From Bacteriovoracaceae bacterium (GTDB lineage: Bacteria; Bdellovibrionota; Bacteriovoracia; Bacteriovoracales; Bacteriovoracaceae): a stretch of 64,000 nucleotides of DNA. The position numbers and the translations under genes were made by a program. The stretch spans positions 1-64,000 of the forward strand of contig CANFVK010000002.1 of the NCBI GenBank assembly GCA_947450475.1. Direction: 5' to 3'. Of this stretch, positions 1 through 8,830 are shown in pieces. Position 1 is the first letter of the stretch. Each line of letters starts with the position of its first letter. Below the pieces are notes generated by a model. It was given only the letters and a program-made list of their open reading frames with translations. It was not told the origin of the DNA and did no database searches.

Positions 1-1
1 C

Positions 2-91
2 CCTTTGTTAGATATTAAGAAAATATTTCATAGTTCTCATAATGATCTTGAAAATTATCCCGAGCGATCATATGGTGGCGGGCAAACTTAA
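2..91 (+). CDS. C-terminal end of an unidentified gene (partial)
   Basis: A reading frame is open from the left edge and stops with TAA at 89-91, giving the last 29 residues of a protein that ends in a Gly-rich tail (SYGGGQT). It stops 12 bases before the next start on the same strand, so the two could be co-transcribed. Too little is visible to name a family, and it could be a chance open frame. Confidence 0.35.
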   Translation, partial: PLLDIKKIFHSSHNDLENYPERSYGGGQT

Positions 92-103
92 CCTGGATTT
101 TCT

Positions 104-724
104 ATGAAATCAGCGTTTGTTCACTTATCTTTAATACTTTCTTTAAGTCTTAGCTTGAGTGCCAACGCCAAGATCATGAACTATGACCAAGTTAAAACCC
201 TTGCCAAATCAATTTTTAAAGAAGCAAACTCAGAACTTACGACCATTGCAATTTCCGACATTGATACTTTTTGTCCTAGTTATTCAACTTTAAATGATAA
301 CGAAAGAATGGATTTCTTCTCTCATTTGCTTGCCACTTTAAGTATGTATGAGTCTGGGTTCGATACAGAAAATAAATTTGTTGAAAATAACGGCAATATC
401 AGTACCGGTTTATTACAAATTTCTCTTCGATCAATTTCGGCCAATTATAAAGAAGATGGCTGCAGTATTATTAAAAAAAGTGACGACTTAACCGATCCTG
501 ACAAAAACTTGCGCTGTGGAATAGCCATAATTACCTCTCTTGTAAAAAAAGATGGCTCTTTGGCCAAAGCTCCAAAAGCCGGTGCAAGTCGCTACTGGTC
601 AACACTTAGAGCTCCTTACACTGTCTACATAAAATCACTTGGAAAAAATGTGAAATTAGGTAAAAGAAATTTAGTGATTCAAGATTTAAAGAAAAATTAT
701 CCTCGATGTCTACAAGCTATTTAA
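104..724 (+). CDS. secreted lytic transglycosylase-like (SLT/lysozyme fold) protein
   Basis: The 206-residue product begins with a Sec signal peptide (hydrophobic to about residue 20, cleavage near SANA-K). It then shows the SLT/goose-lysozyme signature: an E-S pair at 83-84 (E83 the likely catalytic acid) and a GLLQIS block at 102-107, corresponding to ES...GLMQ of lytic transglycosylases. It probably cleaves or senses peptidoglycan in the periplasm. Cysteines at 57, 119 and near 138 could form disulfides. The gene ends 8 bases inside the convergent Fe-S protein gene. The family-level call is fairly secure. Whether it acts on its own wall or, in a predator, on prey wall is not visible. Confidence 0.7.
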   Translation: MKSAFVHLSLILSLSLSLSANAKIMNYDQVKTLAKSIFKEANSELTTIAISDIDTFCPSYSTLNDNERMDFFSHLLATLSMYESGFDTENKFVENNGNISTGLLQISLRSISANYKEDGCSIIKKSDDLTDPDKNLRCGIAIITSLVKKDGSLAKAPKAGASRYWSTLRAPYTVYIKSLGKNVKLGKRNLVIQDLKKNYPRCLQAI

Positions 725-1421
725 ATGCCGCTAATTTTTTAAGATGTTCAACTCTTAGCATGTGATACTGAATTTGCTCTATTGAGTACTGATGTTGTTT
801 TTGCACAGGACAACTCAAACGGGCCAGGCATCGATCAGCACAATTTGAAGCCTCACCTAATCGATAGTTTGCACAACCCTTGAGATCTATTCCCATTTCA
901 TGAGTTGCACTAGCTGGACAATTGGTTAAACAAGGTTTAAACAGACAATTTTCACATGGAGATAATTGAGATACTAGAGCACTCTCTTCCACCACACTTT
1001 TAGTTAAAAAACAAAGGCGAAAAGCAAACCAACTGCCAAATTGATTGGATATATCCAGCCCCATTGGTGAAGGATAAGAAAAACCAAACAATCGGCTAAA
1101 TTTTTGTAATGGTGGAAAATAAATTTTACTTGGGTAAAGGATTTTAAAATCCTTAAACTCTGAAAGTTCACTCAGCTTATCGAGAGAAAATTGATCAATG
1201 GGGTTTTGGCTTTCATCTAACGGTAAGGTCAATTGCTCCCAGAAATCTTTACCACCATTGCCAATTAAAACCAGAGACTGATAAAGCTCAATCTCTGGTA
1301 CTTCGTTTTTTATAATTTGATAGATTTCAGAAGTTAACTTTTTTAGCTCGACACTCAAAAAAATATTGAGACCAAATTTTGCGAAATCAGATTTAGCAAC
1401 TTTCCAATCGACTGATGCCAT
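717..1421 (-). CDS. ferredoxin-like Fe-S protein (QueG/MMACHC-like C-terminal region)
   Basis: This 234-residue soluble protein has a C-terminal cysteine cluster: C156-x2-C159-x4-C164-x3-C168-Pro, followed by C183, C194, C198 and C204. The first set is a typical 4Fe-4S ferredoxin pattern and the second could bind another cluster. The segment before it (around 115-136, SYPSPMGLDISNQFG...) resembles the region preceding the clusters in epoxyqueuosine-reductase-related and cobalamin-processing oxidoreductases, but the N-terminal half is not typical of QueG. A redox role is likely and the substrate is unknown. No clear Shine-Dalgarno sequence precedes the ATG. It lies just downstream of the lysine-rich repeat gene on the same strand. 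Confidence 0.55.
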   Translation of the reverse strand: MASVDWKVAKSDFAKFGLNIFLSVELKKLTSEIYQIIKNEVPEIELYQSLVLIGNGGKDFWEQLTLPLDESQNPIDQFSLDKLSELSEFKDFKILYPSKIYFPPLQKFSRLFGFSYPSPMGLDISNQFGSWFAFRLCFLTKSVVEESALVSQLSPCENCLFKPCLTNCPASATHEMGIDLKGCANYRLGEASNCADRCLARLSCPVQKQHQYSIEQIQYHMLRVEHLKKLAAFK

Positions 1422-1433
1422 TTAAAAAAAGCC

Positions 1434-1976
1434 CTAACTTTGGCCGTGACATTTTTTATATTTTTTTCCACTCCCACAAGGGCAAGGTTCGTTGCGTCCC
1501 ACTTTAGGCTCTTGGCGAGTAATTGGAGTCAATGGTTCGTGCTCAACCTCTGGAGGATGCTGGTGATCATGATCATGATTATGTGCAAGCGGGTTTTCAT
1601 GCATGCTCTTGGTTATTTTTAAATTGATAAAACTATTTTCTTCAATTGGCTTTGGCGCTTCTTTTACCACTGATTTTTTGGCAGGCGCTTTCTTCTTGGC
1701 AGGCGCTTTCTTCTTGGCAGGCGCTTTCTTCTTGGCTGGCGCTTTCTTCTTGGCTGGCGCTTTCTTCTTGGTTGGCGCTTTCTTCTTGGTTGGCGCCTTC
1801 TTCTTGGCTGGCGCTTTCTTCTTGGCTGGCGCTTTCTTCTTGGCTGGCGCTTTCTTCTTGGCTGGCGCTTTCTTCTTGGCAGGCGCCTTCTTCTTGGCTG
1901 GCGCCTTCTTCTTGGCTGGCGCTTTCTTCTTGGTTGGCGCTTTCTTCTTAGTGACAGTTTTCTTTTTAACGGCCAT
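1434..1976 (-). CDS. lysine-rich tandem-repeat protein with His-rich segment and C-terminal SEC-C motif
   Basis: The 180-residue protein has three parts. Residues 10-99 are fifteen copies of the hexapeptide KKKAP(A/T), like the basic tails of histone H1-like bacterial proteins. Residues 132-140 alternate histidine (HNHDHDHQH). The C terminus is a SEC-C zinc motif (C165-P-C167-GSGKKYKK-C176-H177), as found at the end of SecA and in many small proteins. The basic repeat suggests nucleic-acid or polyanion binding, and the SEC-C and His-rich parts suggest metal binding. A strong Shine-Dalgarno (AAAGGAGAG) precedes the ATG. It sits between metG and the Fe-S gene. No specific function can be assigned. 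Confidence 0.7.
   Translation of the reverse strand: MAVKKKTVTKKKAPTKKKAPAKKKAPAKKKAPAKKKAPAKKKAPAKKKAPAKKKAPAKKKAPTKKKAPTKKKAPAKKKAPAKKKAPAKKKAPAKKKAPAKKSVVKEAPKPIEENSFINLKITKSMHENPLAHNHDHDHQHPPEVEHEPLTPITRQEPKVGRNEPCPCGSGKKYKKCHGQS
1680..1949 (-). repeat. 18-bp in-frame tandem repeat, 15 copies (encodes KKKAP[A/T])
   Basis: Fifteen near-identical 18-bp units occupy this stretch and encode the hexapeptide repeats of the surrounding gene. Units differ mainly at third positions and at the A/T residue. Because the unit is a multiple of three, copy-number change alters protein length without a frameshift. Long reading frames in other frames here are by-products of the periodicity. Confidence 0.95.
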
Positions 1977-2008
1977 GATCGCTCTCCTTTAAAAAATATA
2001 ATATCTTG

Positions 2009-3946
2009 TTACGAATGCTCTTGTTCAATTCCTTCGACAGCTGGGAAAAACTGTTGTTTTAAACCAATTAAATGCCCGGCAGGAATCGGTTTGCCAAGTT
2101 CATCTATCGAAAAAACATCCAATGGCAAATTCAGCGATTGGCGAACCTTCTCCATCGTGAGGGGCGCAAAAGGATGAAGCATGATCATTAAATTTTTTAA
2201 AACATAAAAGCAGCTATAAAGCGCATCGGCGCGACTTTCCTCCGGCATGCGATCATCATGGGGTTTGTATTGAACAAAAAAACTATTTATCAGTCGTGCA
2301 TAGTTTTCGATAGCAAACAGTAAGGTCGAATACTCGGCGCGCTCCATTTGTTTGGTATATCTTTGCACAATTTGCATTGTCTCTTTTTCAGCTTTTTCTA
2401 TTAATTTTCCATTGGGAACTTTGCCATTAAATTTTGAATGAACCGCGGCGATAGGTTTTTCGATAGCTGCATTGAGTGGGCCGGCCAAAAATTTATTTCG
2501 TTCAATAAATGTATGAAAGTCGAAATTAGATGATTTTTCCGGCAAACTTAAAAGCGCTAAAAAATAGCGAACCTGATCGGGTTCATATCCCAACTCGTTA
2601 ATCAATTGATCACCAGTAAAAAAGTTTCCTCGCGACTTGCTCATTTTTTCGCCGTCGACCATTAAATGGAAGCAGCCAAAAATATCAGTCAATTGAAAAT
2701 CTCCAGCCACTGGTAAATGTTGAGGATCTGCTTGTGAACCTAGCCACATCGCTCCTTGCATCAGAACATAAAAATACACGTTATCCTGACCTAAGAATTG
2801 ATAAATTTTAGCCCCAGGATCTTTCCAAAATTTTTCATACTCTTGAACATCTCTTCCTTGATTTTTCAATGCAACTTTGGAAAAAGAAATCGGCGCGATG
2901 AGTGAATCCGGCCAGACATAAAGGGTTTTACCTTCCATCTCAGGATCAAGATCTTTCGGAAGTGGAATTCCCCAAGTGACATCGCGAGTGATGGACCGAT
3001 GGGCCCAGCCATCTAGCAACGTGCACTCAATACCTTTATCCTCCAACATTTTTAAGCCGGCATTCATGTCAGCTTTTTTATCAAACTGTACCACGACTTT
3101 CTTACCTGGAGCATATCGACTTTTATGCTTTGGGAGACTCTCTCTCATTTCTTTAAATAATGGCTCGTGAGTATTATCAAATTGAAAAGCAGGTAAAACT
3201 GTTCCTAATACTTCATTGAAAACCGGAGTGCGCCATTTGCCTTGCTTTGTTTGAATCCATTCGGCCAACTCATCTGAAACTTTCCAAAGATCAAGCCACC
3301 AATGAACAGTGTCTCTAAGCTCTGGAGTCGCATCACTCAGAGAAGAACGAGGATGAATCAATTCACTAGGATCGTATTGGGTTGAGCAGACTTCACAATC
3401 ATCACTATAAGCATTCTCATTAGTGCACTTAGGATTTGGACATTTACCAGTCACATTCCGATCTTGCAGGAAGCGGTTTAACTTAACGTCATACCACTGC
3501 TTGCTGATTTTCTTTTCCAACATTCCATTTTTAAATAATTTTCTAATGAAATCCTGAGAAAGTTCAGCATGCATGGGAAAACAATCTGGGCGAGAGGTGC
3601 CTGAATAAACGTTTAGTGAAATACCATATCGATCCATGGTCAGCTTTTGCTTGCTGTGGATTTGGTCAATAAATTCTCGAACACTCTGACCATTTTTAAT
3701 CGCTGCCACTTCAGATGTTGAACCATGGTCGTCAGTTCCACAAACAAAGAGAACATTTTCATTGCCAATGAGCATGCGCATATAGCGAGCTAGGACATCC
3801 GCTGGCACATGTGCTCCGGCCAAATGACCCAAGTGCAGGGGTCCGTTTGCATAGGGCATGCCTGCAGTAATAACCGCCGTTTTTGGTCGTTTTACCAGTT
3901 CAAGGATAGCTTTCACATCTGAGGGGGGAATGTATTGTTTGTTCAT
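2009..3946 (-). CDS. metG: methionyl-tRNA synthetase
   Basis: This is a class I aminoacyl-tRNA synthetase that charges tRNA-Met. The HIGH-type motif is HLGH (38-41, within PYANGPLHLGH). Zinc-knuckle cysteines lie at 169, 174, 184 and 187, the Rossmann core contains TLYVWPDSLIAP (341-352), and KMSKS is at 434-438. Compared with E. coli MetRS there is an insertion of about 60 residues between roughly 251 and 312. The protein stops after the anticodon-binding region (LKQQFFPAVE), so it lacks the C-terminal EMAPII/Trbp111-like domain found in longer forms. No Shine-Dalgarno precedes the ATG, and a near-consensus promoter ends 7 bases upstream, suggesting a leaderless transcript. The family call is secure. 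Confidence 0.95.
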   Translation of the reverse strand: MNKQYIPPSDVKAILELVKRPKTAVITAGMPYANGPLHLGHLAGAHVPADVLARYMRMLIGNENVLFVCGTDDHGSTSEVAAIKNGQSVREFIDQIHSKQKLTMDRYGISLNVYSGTSRPDCFPMHAELSQDFIRKLFKNGMLEKKISKQWYDVKLNRFLQDRNVTGKCPNPKCTNENAYSDDCEVCSTQYDPSELIHPRSSLSDATPELRDTVHWWLDLWKVSDELAEWIQTKQGKWRTPVFNEVLGTVLPAFQFDNTHEPLFKEMRESLPKHKSRYAPGKKVVVQFDKKADMNAGLKMLEDKGIECTLLDGWAHRSITRDVTWGIPLPKDLDPEMEGKTLYVWPDSLIAPISFSKVALKNQGRDVQEYEKFWKDPGAKIYQFLGQDNVYFYVLMQGAMWLGSQADPQHLPVAGDFQLTDIFGCFHLMVDGEKMSKSRGNFFTGDQLINELGYEPDQVRYFLALLSLPEKSSNFDFHTFIERNKFLAGPLNAAIEKPIAAVHSKFNGKVPNGKLIEKAEKETMQIVQRYTKQMERAEYSTLLFAIENYARLINSFFVQYKPHDDRMPEESRADALYSCFYVLKNLMIMLHPFAPLTMEKVRQSLNLPLDVFSIDELGKPIPAGHLIGLKQQFFPAVEGIEQEHS

Positions 3947-3953
3947 AAAATTT

Positions 3954-3982
3954 ATTATAAACCATCGTTCAATTTAGACCAA
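3954..3982 (-). promoter_or_regulatory. sigma70-type promoter of metG
   Basis: On the minus strand, TTGGTC (3977-3982) and TATAAT (3954-3959) are separated by exactly 17 bases. Transcription would begin around 3947, next to the metG ATG (3944-3946). There is no Shine-Dalgarno between them. The prediction comes from consensus match only. Confidence 0.55.
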
Positions 3983-3992
3983 CAATTTTACA

Positions 3993-4676
3993 TTAGGAAA
4001 ATTCGAATATAAAAATATCGCGATTACAATTCTTGGGAGAATATTTTGCCAAAACTGTTTCTGAGCTTAACTTCTCTCGATGGCCGCAGTCATTCATGGC
4101 AGTAATAAATTTTTGAATATAGGCCCTTCCAGGATCAGATAAAATGATTTTTCCACCTGGTTTTAATAAAGCAATTAAAGCCTTGGCAACTTGCAATGGA
4201 TGCTGACTTTCATAGAGGATGTCAGAACCTATGACCAAGTCAAATTGTCCCAAATCACCTCTCATGCGATCAGTCTCATTGCGCCAATTCATTACTTTAT
4301 ATGGAAAAAAGACTTGATTCTCGCGCTGATTAATCTCTAAAAATAAAGGGACATCAGCATGAAAGTCAGTTGCCAGAACATCGCCTCCCATTTTTGAAAT
4401 AACAAAGGAAGGTAGCGCTAGGCCGCAACCAATTTCTAAAACGCGCTTATCTGAAACATTCATTCCAAGCAAATACTGACTCAAGCCAATCCCCGCTTCC
4501 CATAGCACTCCAAAATAAGGGCAGTACTCTTCAGCTAACGAATTGTCTTGATCTCCATCTCCAAAGAATTCACAAAGAGTGTCAATGCTTTGGTCGAGAT
4601 CAAAGAGCGATGTCATCTCAAAGTTTAAAATGCAAGTTTTTTTAATATGATAGTGAAAACCGTGATTGCTCTTCAT
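3993..4676 (-). CDS. class I SAM-dependent methyltransferase, METTL21/Methyltransf_16-like
   Basis: The 227-residue cytoplasmic protein has a Rossmann methyltransferase core. Motif I is VLEIGCGLALPSFV, followed by VLATDFH (acidic residue after strand beta2) and the block DLVIGSDILYES. This last pattern is typical of the METTL21/METTL20-like family, which methylates protein lysines. That family resemblance makes a protein lysine target plausible but not proven. A bacterial small-molecule or tRNA target is an alternative. It lies 8 bases downstream of the chemotaxis receptor gene on the same strand, so the two probably share a transcript. Confidence 0.65.
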   Translation of the reverse strand: MKSNHGFHYHIKKTCILNFEMTSLFDLDQSIDTLCEFFGDGDQDNSLAEEYCPYFGVLWEAGIGLSQYLLGMNVSDKRVLEIGCGLALPSFVISKMGGDVLATDFHADVPLFLEINQRENQVFFPYKVMNWRNETDRMRGDLGQFDLVIGSDILYESQHPLQVAKALIALLKPGGKIILSDPGRAYIQKFITAMNDCGHREKLSSETVLAKYSPKNCNRDIFIFEFS

Positions 4677-4684
4677 TGCAAAAA

Positions 4685-6415
4685 CTACACATCTTCAAAT
4701 CTTTTGTCGTCATGGGCGGGAATTGCACTCATTCTAACTTTGGGAACTTCCTCTTGAAAGGCCATAACGGGCTTATCTTTTTTTACTACTATTTTAGGTA
4801 TTGACACCTTTTTATCAACTTTAACTTTAACTTTAACTTTAACTTTAGCCATTGGTTTTATAGCAGGTTTTTTCTCGATCATTTTTTCATTCACAATACG
4901 TCCTTCTACCGCATGGGCCAAACTCTTGATTAATACATTAAGCTTGTCGGCCTGATCTGAAAGTGAATTTGCAGCACTGGCCGATTGGGCAGAACTGGCA
5001 GTATTTTGTTGAGTGACTTGATCGAGTTGTGAAACCGCTTTATTGATCTGATAAACACCCTGTGCCTGCTCCTGGCTAGCTGCCGATATATCTGAAACCA
5101 TTTTTGCAACACTCGTAACAGAAACCAGTAATTCATTAAAAACTTCTTGGCATTGATGAGCAACCCGAGTTCCCGCTTCGAGCCGAGAGCTACCATCAGA
5201 GACCATTTCACCGATTTTCTCTTTAGAGTCTCTAACTATGCTTTCAACTTTTTTGATACTGCCTTCAAGCATCTTGGTAATTTCCAAAGCAGCGTCTCCA
5301 CTCATTTCTGCCAATTTCCCTACTTCTTCTGCCACAACACTAAAGCCTTTACCTTGCTCTCCTGCCCGTGCAGCTTCAACTGAAGCATTAAAAGAAAGTA
5401 GCTTGGTTTGGAAAACTATTTCATTGATGACTTTAGTTTTTGTGCCAATTTCATTAATAATTTTTACAATATTTTCAATCTCTGAGTTGGTACTATTGAT
5501 TTGCTTCATGATCTCGGTATTGCTTTTATTTATTTCACTAATGGCTTCAATCATATGATCAACAACCTGCTTACCCTTTTCAGCGGAAGTTAAACTTTTT
5601 GCTGTTACGCTTGAAGATTCTATGGCGTTGGCAGAATTAGCTTGAATCATCGAACTGATCTGCTCAATAGTTGAAGAAGTCTCTTGAAGGGATGCCGCTT
5701 GCTCAGTTGTAGCTTGAGATAAAACTTGTGAGGAATTGGCTATTTGGTTTGCAGCCACTGAAACCTGGCCTGAATAATCAGTAAGCTCATGGGCTATCGT
5801 TTGAATTTTTTTAGAGATTGAATTACCCACGAAAAAACTTAAAAATGTTGAAAATAAAACCATGACTACAAGTAAAACCAATTGCACTTGCATGGCATTG
5901 GCAGAAGTCTCTTTGGCGTCCTTGCTCCAAGACTTTGATTGAGCGCCCTGAAATTTAATTAAACTTGAAATATTTTGCCCGAATCGGTTATGTAAAATCA
6001 TCAAATCAGTACTACTTTTACCAGTTAATCGATTGAGGACTTCTGATTTAAAGTCTTTCCAGGATGCAGAAACAGTTTGATAAATTTCATCCTCACCTGC
6101 AACAAAAGGAATATCCTGATACCATTTATCTGATTTTTCGTAATTGGAGATATGAGCTAAAATAGTATTTTTGAGATCATCGGATTTTCCTTTTTGCTCC
6201 CAAAGTGAGATAAAAAGATAGATATCTTTTTGTGTAGCGAGCATTTCCCCTAATGCTTCGGCATTGGGAAGATTAATCTCTCCAACGTGAGAATATTTTT
6301 CTCCAACTTGCGATGAAATGTAAATACCAAAACCAGAAATCATGGTCCCCAAAAATGCAGTTAAAAGACATAACAAAATTATTTTTGCTCGCAAACCCAA
6401 TGTGCCAATTCCCAT
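4685..6415 (-). CDS. methyl-accepting chemotaxis protein
   Basis: The 576-residue inner-membrane chemoreceptor has TM1 at about 11-33, a helical periplasmic sensor of the four-helix-bundle type to about 170, and TM2 at about 176-198. A long cytoplasmic signalling domain follows. The receptor tip is clear ([18 protein letters not shown], with [17 protein letters not shown] after it), the part that binds CheA and CheW. The C-terminal 65 residues are an unusual Lys/Pro/Val-rich tail with (KV)5 from a hexanucleotide repeat. No NWETF-type CheR tether is present. A strong sigma70-type promoter lies upstream. The ligand is unknown. It is probably co-transcribed with the downstream methyltransferase, which is not CheR-like. 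Confidence 0.93.
   Translation of the reverse strand: MGIGTLGLRAKIILLCLLTAFLGTMISGFGIYISSQVGEKYSHVGEINLPNAEALGEMLATQKDIYLFISLWEQKGKSDDLKNTILAHISNYEKSDKWYQDIPFVAGEDEIYQTVSASWKDFKSEVLNRLTGKSSTDLMILHNRFGQNISSLIKFQGAQSKSWSKDAKETSANAMQVQLVLLVVMVLFSTFLSFFVGNSISKKIQTIAHELTDYSGQVSVAANQIANSSQVLSQATTEQAASLQETSSTIEQISSMIQANSANAIESSSVTAKSLTSAEKGKQVVDHMIEAISEINKSNTEIMKQINSTNSEIENIVKIINEIGTKTKVINEIVFQTKLLSFNASVEAARAGEQGKGFSVVAEEVGKLAEMSGDAALEITKMLEGSIKKVESIVRDSKEKIGEMVSDGSSRLEAGTRVAHQCQEVFNELLVSVTSVAKMVSDISAASQEQAQGVYQINKAVSQLDQVTQQNTASSAQSASAANSLSDQADKLNVLIKSLAHAVEGRIVNEKMIEKKPAIKPMAKVKVKVKVKVDKKVSIPKIVVKKDKPVMAFQEEVPKVRMSAIPAHDDKRFEDV
4817..4846 (-). repeat. hexanucleotide microsatellite, 5 copies, encoding (KV)5
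   Basis: Five perfect tandem copies of AACTTT on the plus strand lie within the chemoreceptor gene and encode alternating Lys-Val. Slippage would change the length of the cytoplasmic tail but not the frame. Confidence 0.9.
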
Positions 6416-6451
6416 ATATTTAATTCTCCCAATTCACTTTTTAGATTACTC

Positions 6452-6480
6452 ATTATAAGTTGATATCTAAAAACTTACAA
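6452..6480 (-). promoter_or_regulatory. sigma70-type promoter of the chemoreceptor gene
   Basis: On the minus strand a TTGTAA box (6475-6480) and a perfect TATAAT (6452-6457) are separated by 17 bases, about 36 bases upstream of the receptor ATG. No flagellar sigma28-type element (TAAA...GCCGATAA) was seen in this gap. Confidence 0.6.
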
Positions 6481-6539
6481 TCGAGTAAAGACTTACGAAA
6501 AAGTTTCGGTCTGACTTCATCATATGACTTAAGAAAACC

Positions 6540-7514
6540 TTAAAAGACTAAAATTCCCAGACTAAAGCCGTAGCGATCAACGGCCAATTTTGTATTACCG
6601 GAAAGACTATGATGCTTATAAAATGCATTTAAGCTAAAAATGCCCTCAGGCTTATAGGTATAATAAAGGATATATTTAATTCCAGATAAGGGGGTCTCAA
6701 GAGATGATTGGCTAGAAACGGTTTTAGAAATAGAAGCTTTGACATTCATTTTAAAATCCCAAAGTGAAAAGCCTTTAACAAATCCTAGAGTTCCATAATG
6801 AATTTGATTAGAAATATTTTTTAGTTTTGAGCCGATTAAAATTTCTTGAGTATTAAAAGTGTTTAGTTTTTCAAAGTCATAGCCTGAATAAAGACCGAAT
6901 TGACTTTGGGGAAAAAAATACTGGTAGTATAAGTTCCCTCCAATCTCTGCCGGAATCGCCATGGTTGAAGTGGTTGAGTCACTGTTGGTAATACTTCCCT
7001 TAGAAGATTGTGCCCAGTAAAGACTGCTGACTAAGAAATGCTTTTTTTCATCATCTCCAGAACTCATTCCCAGACCGAGGGTGATAGGAAAATTTTGCCC
7101 TGAAGACACATTTTGATTATTTGTTTTTTCAGTATAGCTGCCAAAAGAATTGGCATAAAAAGCACTAAGCGAGAAACTACGATTAAATTCAGTTGAAACA
7201 TCCTCTATTGGCAATTGTGGTGTCCATGTCGAACCAGAGAGATAAGCATTGTAAGGATAATCGACATAAATCAATTGATTTTTAGGTGGATGAATCCAAT
7301 TCGTAATTTGGGGATTCCATTTCTTAATTTCTTTTGAATATTCTAAAAGATCGTCTCCGTATTTCTTCTGAACTCGATAGAGATTTCTTTTAGCAATTTT
7401 TTCTATTGAATCATCTGATTTAATCTTATCTATTTCAAAAGCTTGAGCTGAAATGGATACAATCGCGAAAAGACATATTAAGAAAGCTCTTAATCTGCAT
7501 TGTCTAATGGACAT
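6540..7514 (-). CDS. outer-membrane beta-barrel protein with N-terminal LysM-like segment
   Basis: The 324-residue protein has a Sec signal peptide (cleavage near SAQA-F25). Residues 27-85 look like a LysM-type module: DSIEKIAKRN..., then NPQI...IHPPKNQLIYV. LysM modules bind peptidoglycan. From about 95 onward there are alternating hydrophobic/aromatic strands, and the sequence ends in phenylalanine (LGILVF), the usual signal for outer-membrane barrel assembly. It may tie the outer membrane to the wall. No specific transport role can be read. The gene stands alone, 107 bases beyond the DUF4105 gene. Confidence 0.55.
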   Translation of the reverse strand: MSIRQCRLRAFLICLFAIVSISAQAFEIDKIKSDDSIEKIAKRNLYRVQKKYGDDLLEYSKEIKKWNPQITNWIHPPKNQLIYVDYPYNAYLSGSTWTPQLPIEDVSTEFNRSFSLSAFYANSFGSYTEKTNNQNVSSGQNFPITLGLGMSSGDDEKKHFLVSSLYWAQSSKGSITNSDSTTSTMAIPAEIGGNLYYQYFFPQSQFGLYSGYDFEKLNTFNTQEILIGSKLKNISNQIHYGTLGFVKGFSLWDFKMNVKASISKTVSSQSSLETPLSGIKYILYYTYKPEGIFSLNAFYKHHSLSGNTKLAVDRYGFSLGILVF

Positions 7515-7622
7515 TTATTAAAGCTCCAATAAAATGAAATTGAATCAGTCAGAATTAAGGTTATCTCCAAAATTAAATTTAGTAAATTGGGAAAACTATG
7601 ACCTAGAGGAAACTAAGGCTAA

Positions 7623-8804
7623 CTAATTTTTGATGTATGCACTAGATATGACTGATCTCAAAAAGTCATAATGATTTTTTATTATAAGCTCATGTCCCAT
7701 TGAGTGAAAGGGATGATTAATTTTAACTTTTTGTAGTTCTCTGCCAACATAAACCATAGATTCAGTCTGCTTGGCCGCAGGAGCAACCTTTATATCAATT
7801 AATAAATGTTTCAAAAATCGATGAGTTTTGTCTTTGAAAAAAAAGGCAAAAACTTCTTGGGCACAAGCGACACTCTCACAGAACTGATAGGCACTTTCTG
7901 GGATAACTTTGACTCCAACTGCTTCTTCGTAACTTACACCTCGGTCAAAGGGAAATCGTTTCCCCATCTCCCGTAGGACCATTCCCTTTAGTTCTCCAAC
8001 GACAAGAAGTTTTTTTATTTCTAACTCAGATAAATGATTCGTTAGCTTTTCAATAATTTCGTCTTTAGCTAAATTATCTCCAAGATTTACTTCTGCCTTT
8101 TCATAAAGCTCTTGAGCATCAATATAATTTGTAAAACTTAATGTAGGATAAGGTGCAATCCAAGACCATGAATAATAATCGAGAATAGAGCTTGGCGAGA
8201 TGATGCGATTAACCGGGCGGGGGAAGCCTGATCGATTCAAAAGATCGATTACAACTGTGGCACAGTTTCTTTTGAGAAAACTATAGTTGCCCAATTGCTC
8301 ATCATGCTTTAAAAGCATCTCATCAAGATTTTTTATTAAACTTTGTCGATCGGCGTGGGTTGAGAGGATAATTTTGCGCTCAATACTCCTTTTTTCTTTT
8401 ATGACATATTGAGACCAAAAATCATAAAGTGACGATACTTGAACAGCAATTGGGTAACGACCTGAAATAAAGCCTGCATAATATTTAAATTTGCCAATTT
8501 TTTTAATTGTAGATTCATCATCATAAACGCGATTAGGATCAGCTAAAAATCCAATCACAATGTCATCGCCCCAATCTCCATCTTTAGCAACTAGTCTCAA
8601 AAAGGTATGACCAAAACTTGAAATTAATCCATCTCCGGCCCCTGCTACCAGAACTTCAACCCCAATGATGTTTTTAGATTTTAATTGCTCAATCAATTCT
8701 AAACGCTGAGCTTCGATATCAATCGCCTGTATTTTTTCGGCATGAACAGGTGAACAGGTGAAAAAACAAATGGCAAGGGCACTTAATAAAATAGTTAATT
8801 TCAT
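7623..8804 (-). CDS. DUF4105/Lnb N-terminal periplasmic domain-like protein
   Basis: The exported protein has about 393 residues. I choose the ATG at 8804, because a GGAG element lies upstream and it gives a clean signal peptide (MKLTILLSALAICFF...HA). The ATG at 8822 would add six residues (MEWGRK). The body carries the two DUF4105 landmarks: SSFGHTFLRL, and farther on SFLKRNCATVVIDLLNRSG. The conserved His and Cys suggest a papain/NlpC-P60-like fold, and a peptidase or amidase/acyltransferase role in the envelope is possible. It is 26 bases downstream of a small envelope-protein gene and probably in operon with it. The family is largely uncharacterised. Confidence 0.65.
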   Translation of the reverse strand: MKLTILLSALAICFFTCSPVHAEKIQAIDIEAQRLELIEQLKSKNIIGVEVLVAGAGDGLISSFGHTFLRLVAKDGDWGDDIVIGFLADPNRVYDDESTIKKIGKFKYYAGFISGRYPIAVQVSSLYDFWSQYVIKEKRSIERKIILSTHADRQSLIKNLDEMLLKHDEQLGNYSFLKRNCATVVIDLLNRSGFPRPVNRIISPSSILDYYSWSWIAPYPTLSFTNYIDAQELYEKAEVNLGDNLAKDEIIEKLTNHLSELEIKKLLVVGELKGMVLREMGKRFPFDRGVSYEEAVGVKVIPESAYQFCESVACAQEVFAFFFKDKTHRFLKHLLIDIKVAPAAKQTESMVYVGRELQKVKINHPFHSMGHELIIKNHYDFLRSVISSAYIKN

Positions 8805-8830
8805 TTTGCGACCCCACTCCATAAAGAGTC

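Noticed and set aside
1603-1992. Plus-strand hydrophobic reading frames over the lysine-rich repeat gene
   Set aside because: They are mirror readings of the 18-bp repeat (AGAFFL repeats), have no ribosome-binding site of their own and sit on the strand opposite a gene with a strong Shine-Dalgarno and a SEC-C motif.
6416-6539. Flagellar sigma28 promoter for the chemoreceptor
   Set aside because: No TAAA...GCCGATAA element was found, whereas a sigma70-type pair with 17-bp spacing is present.
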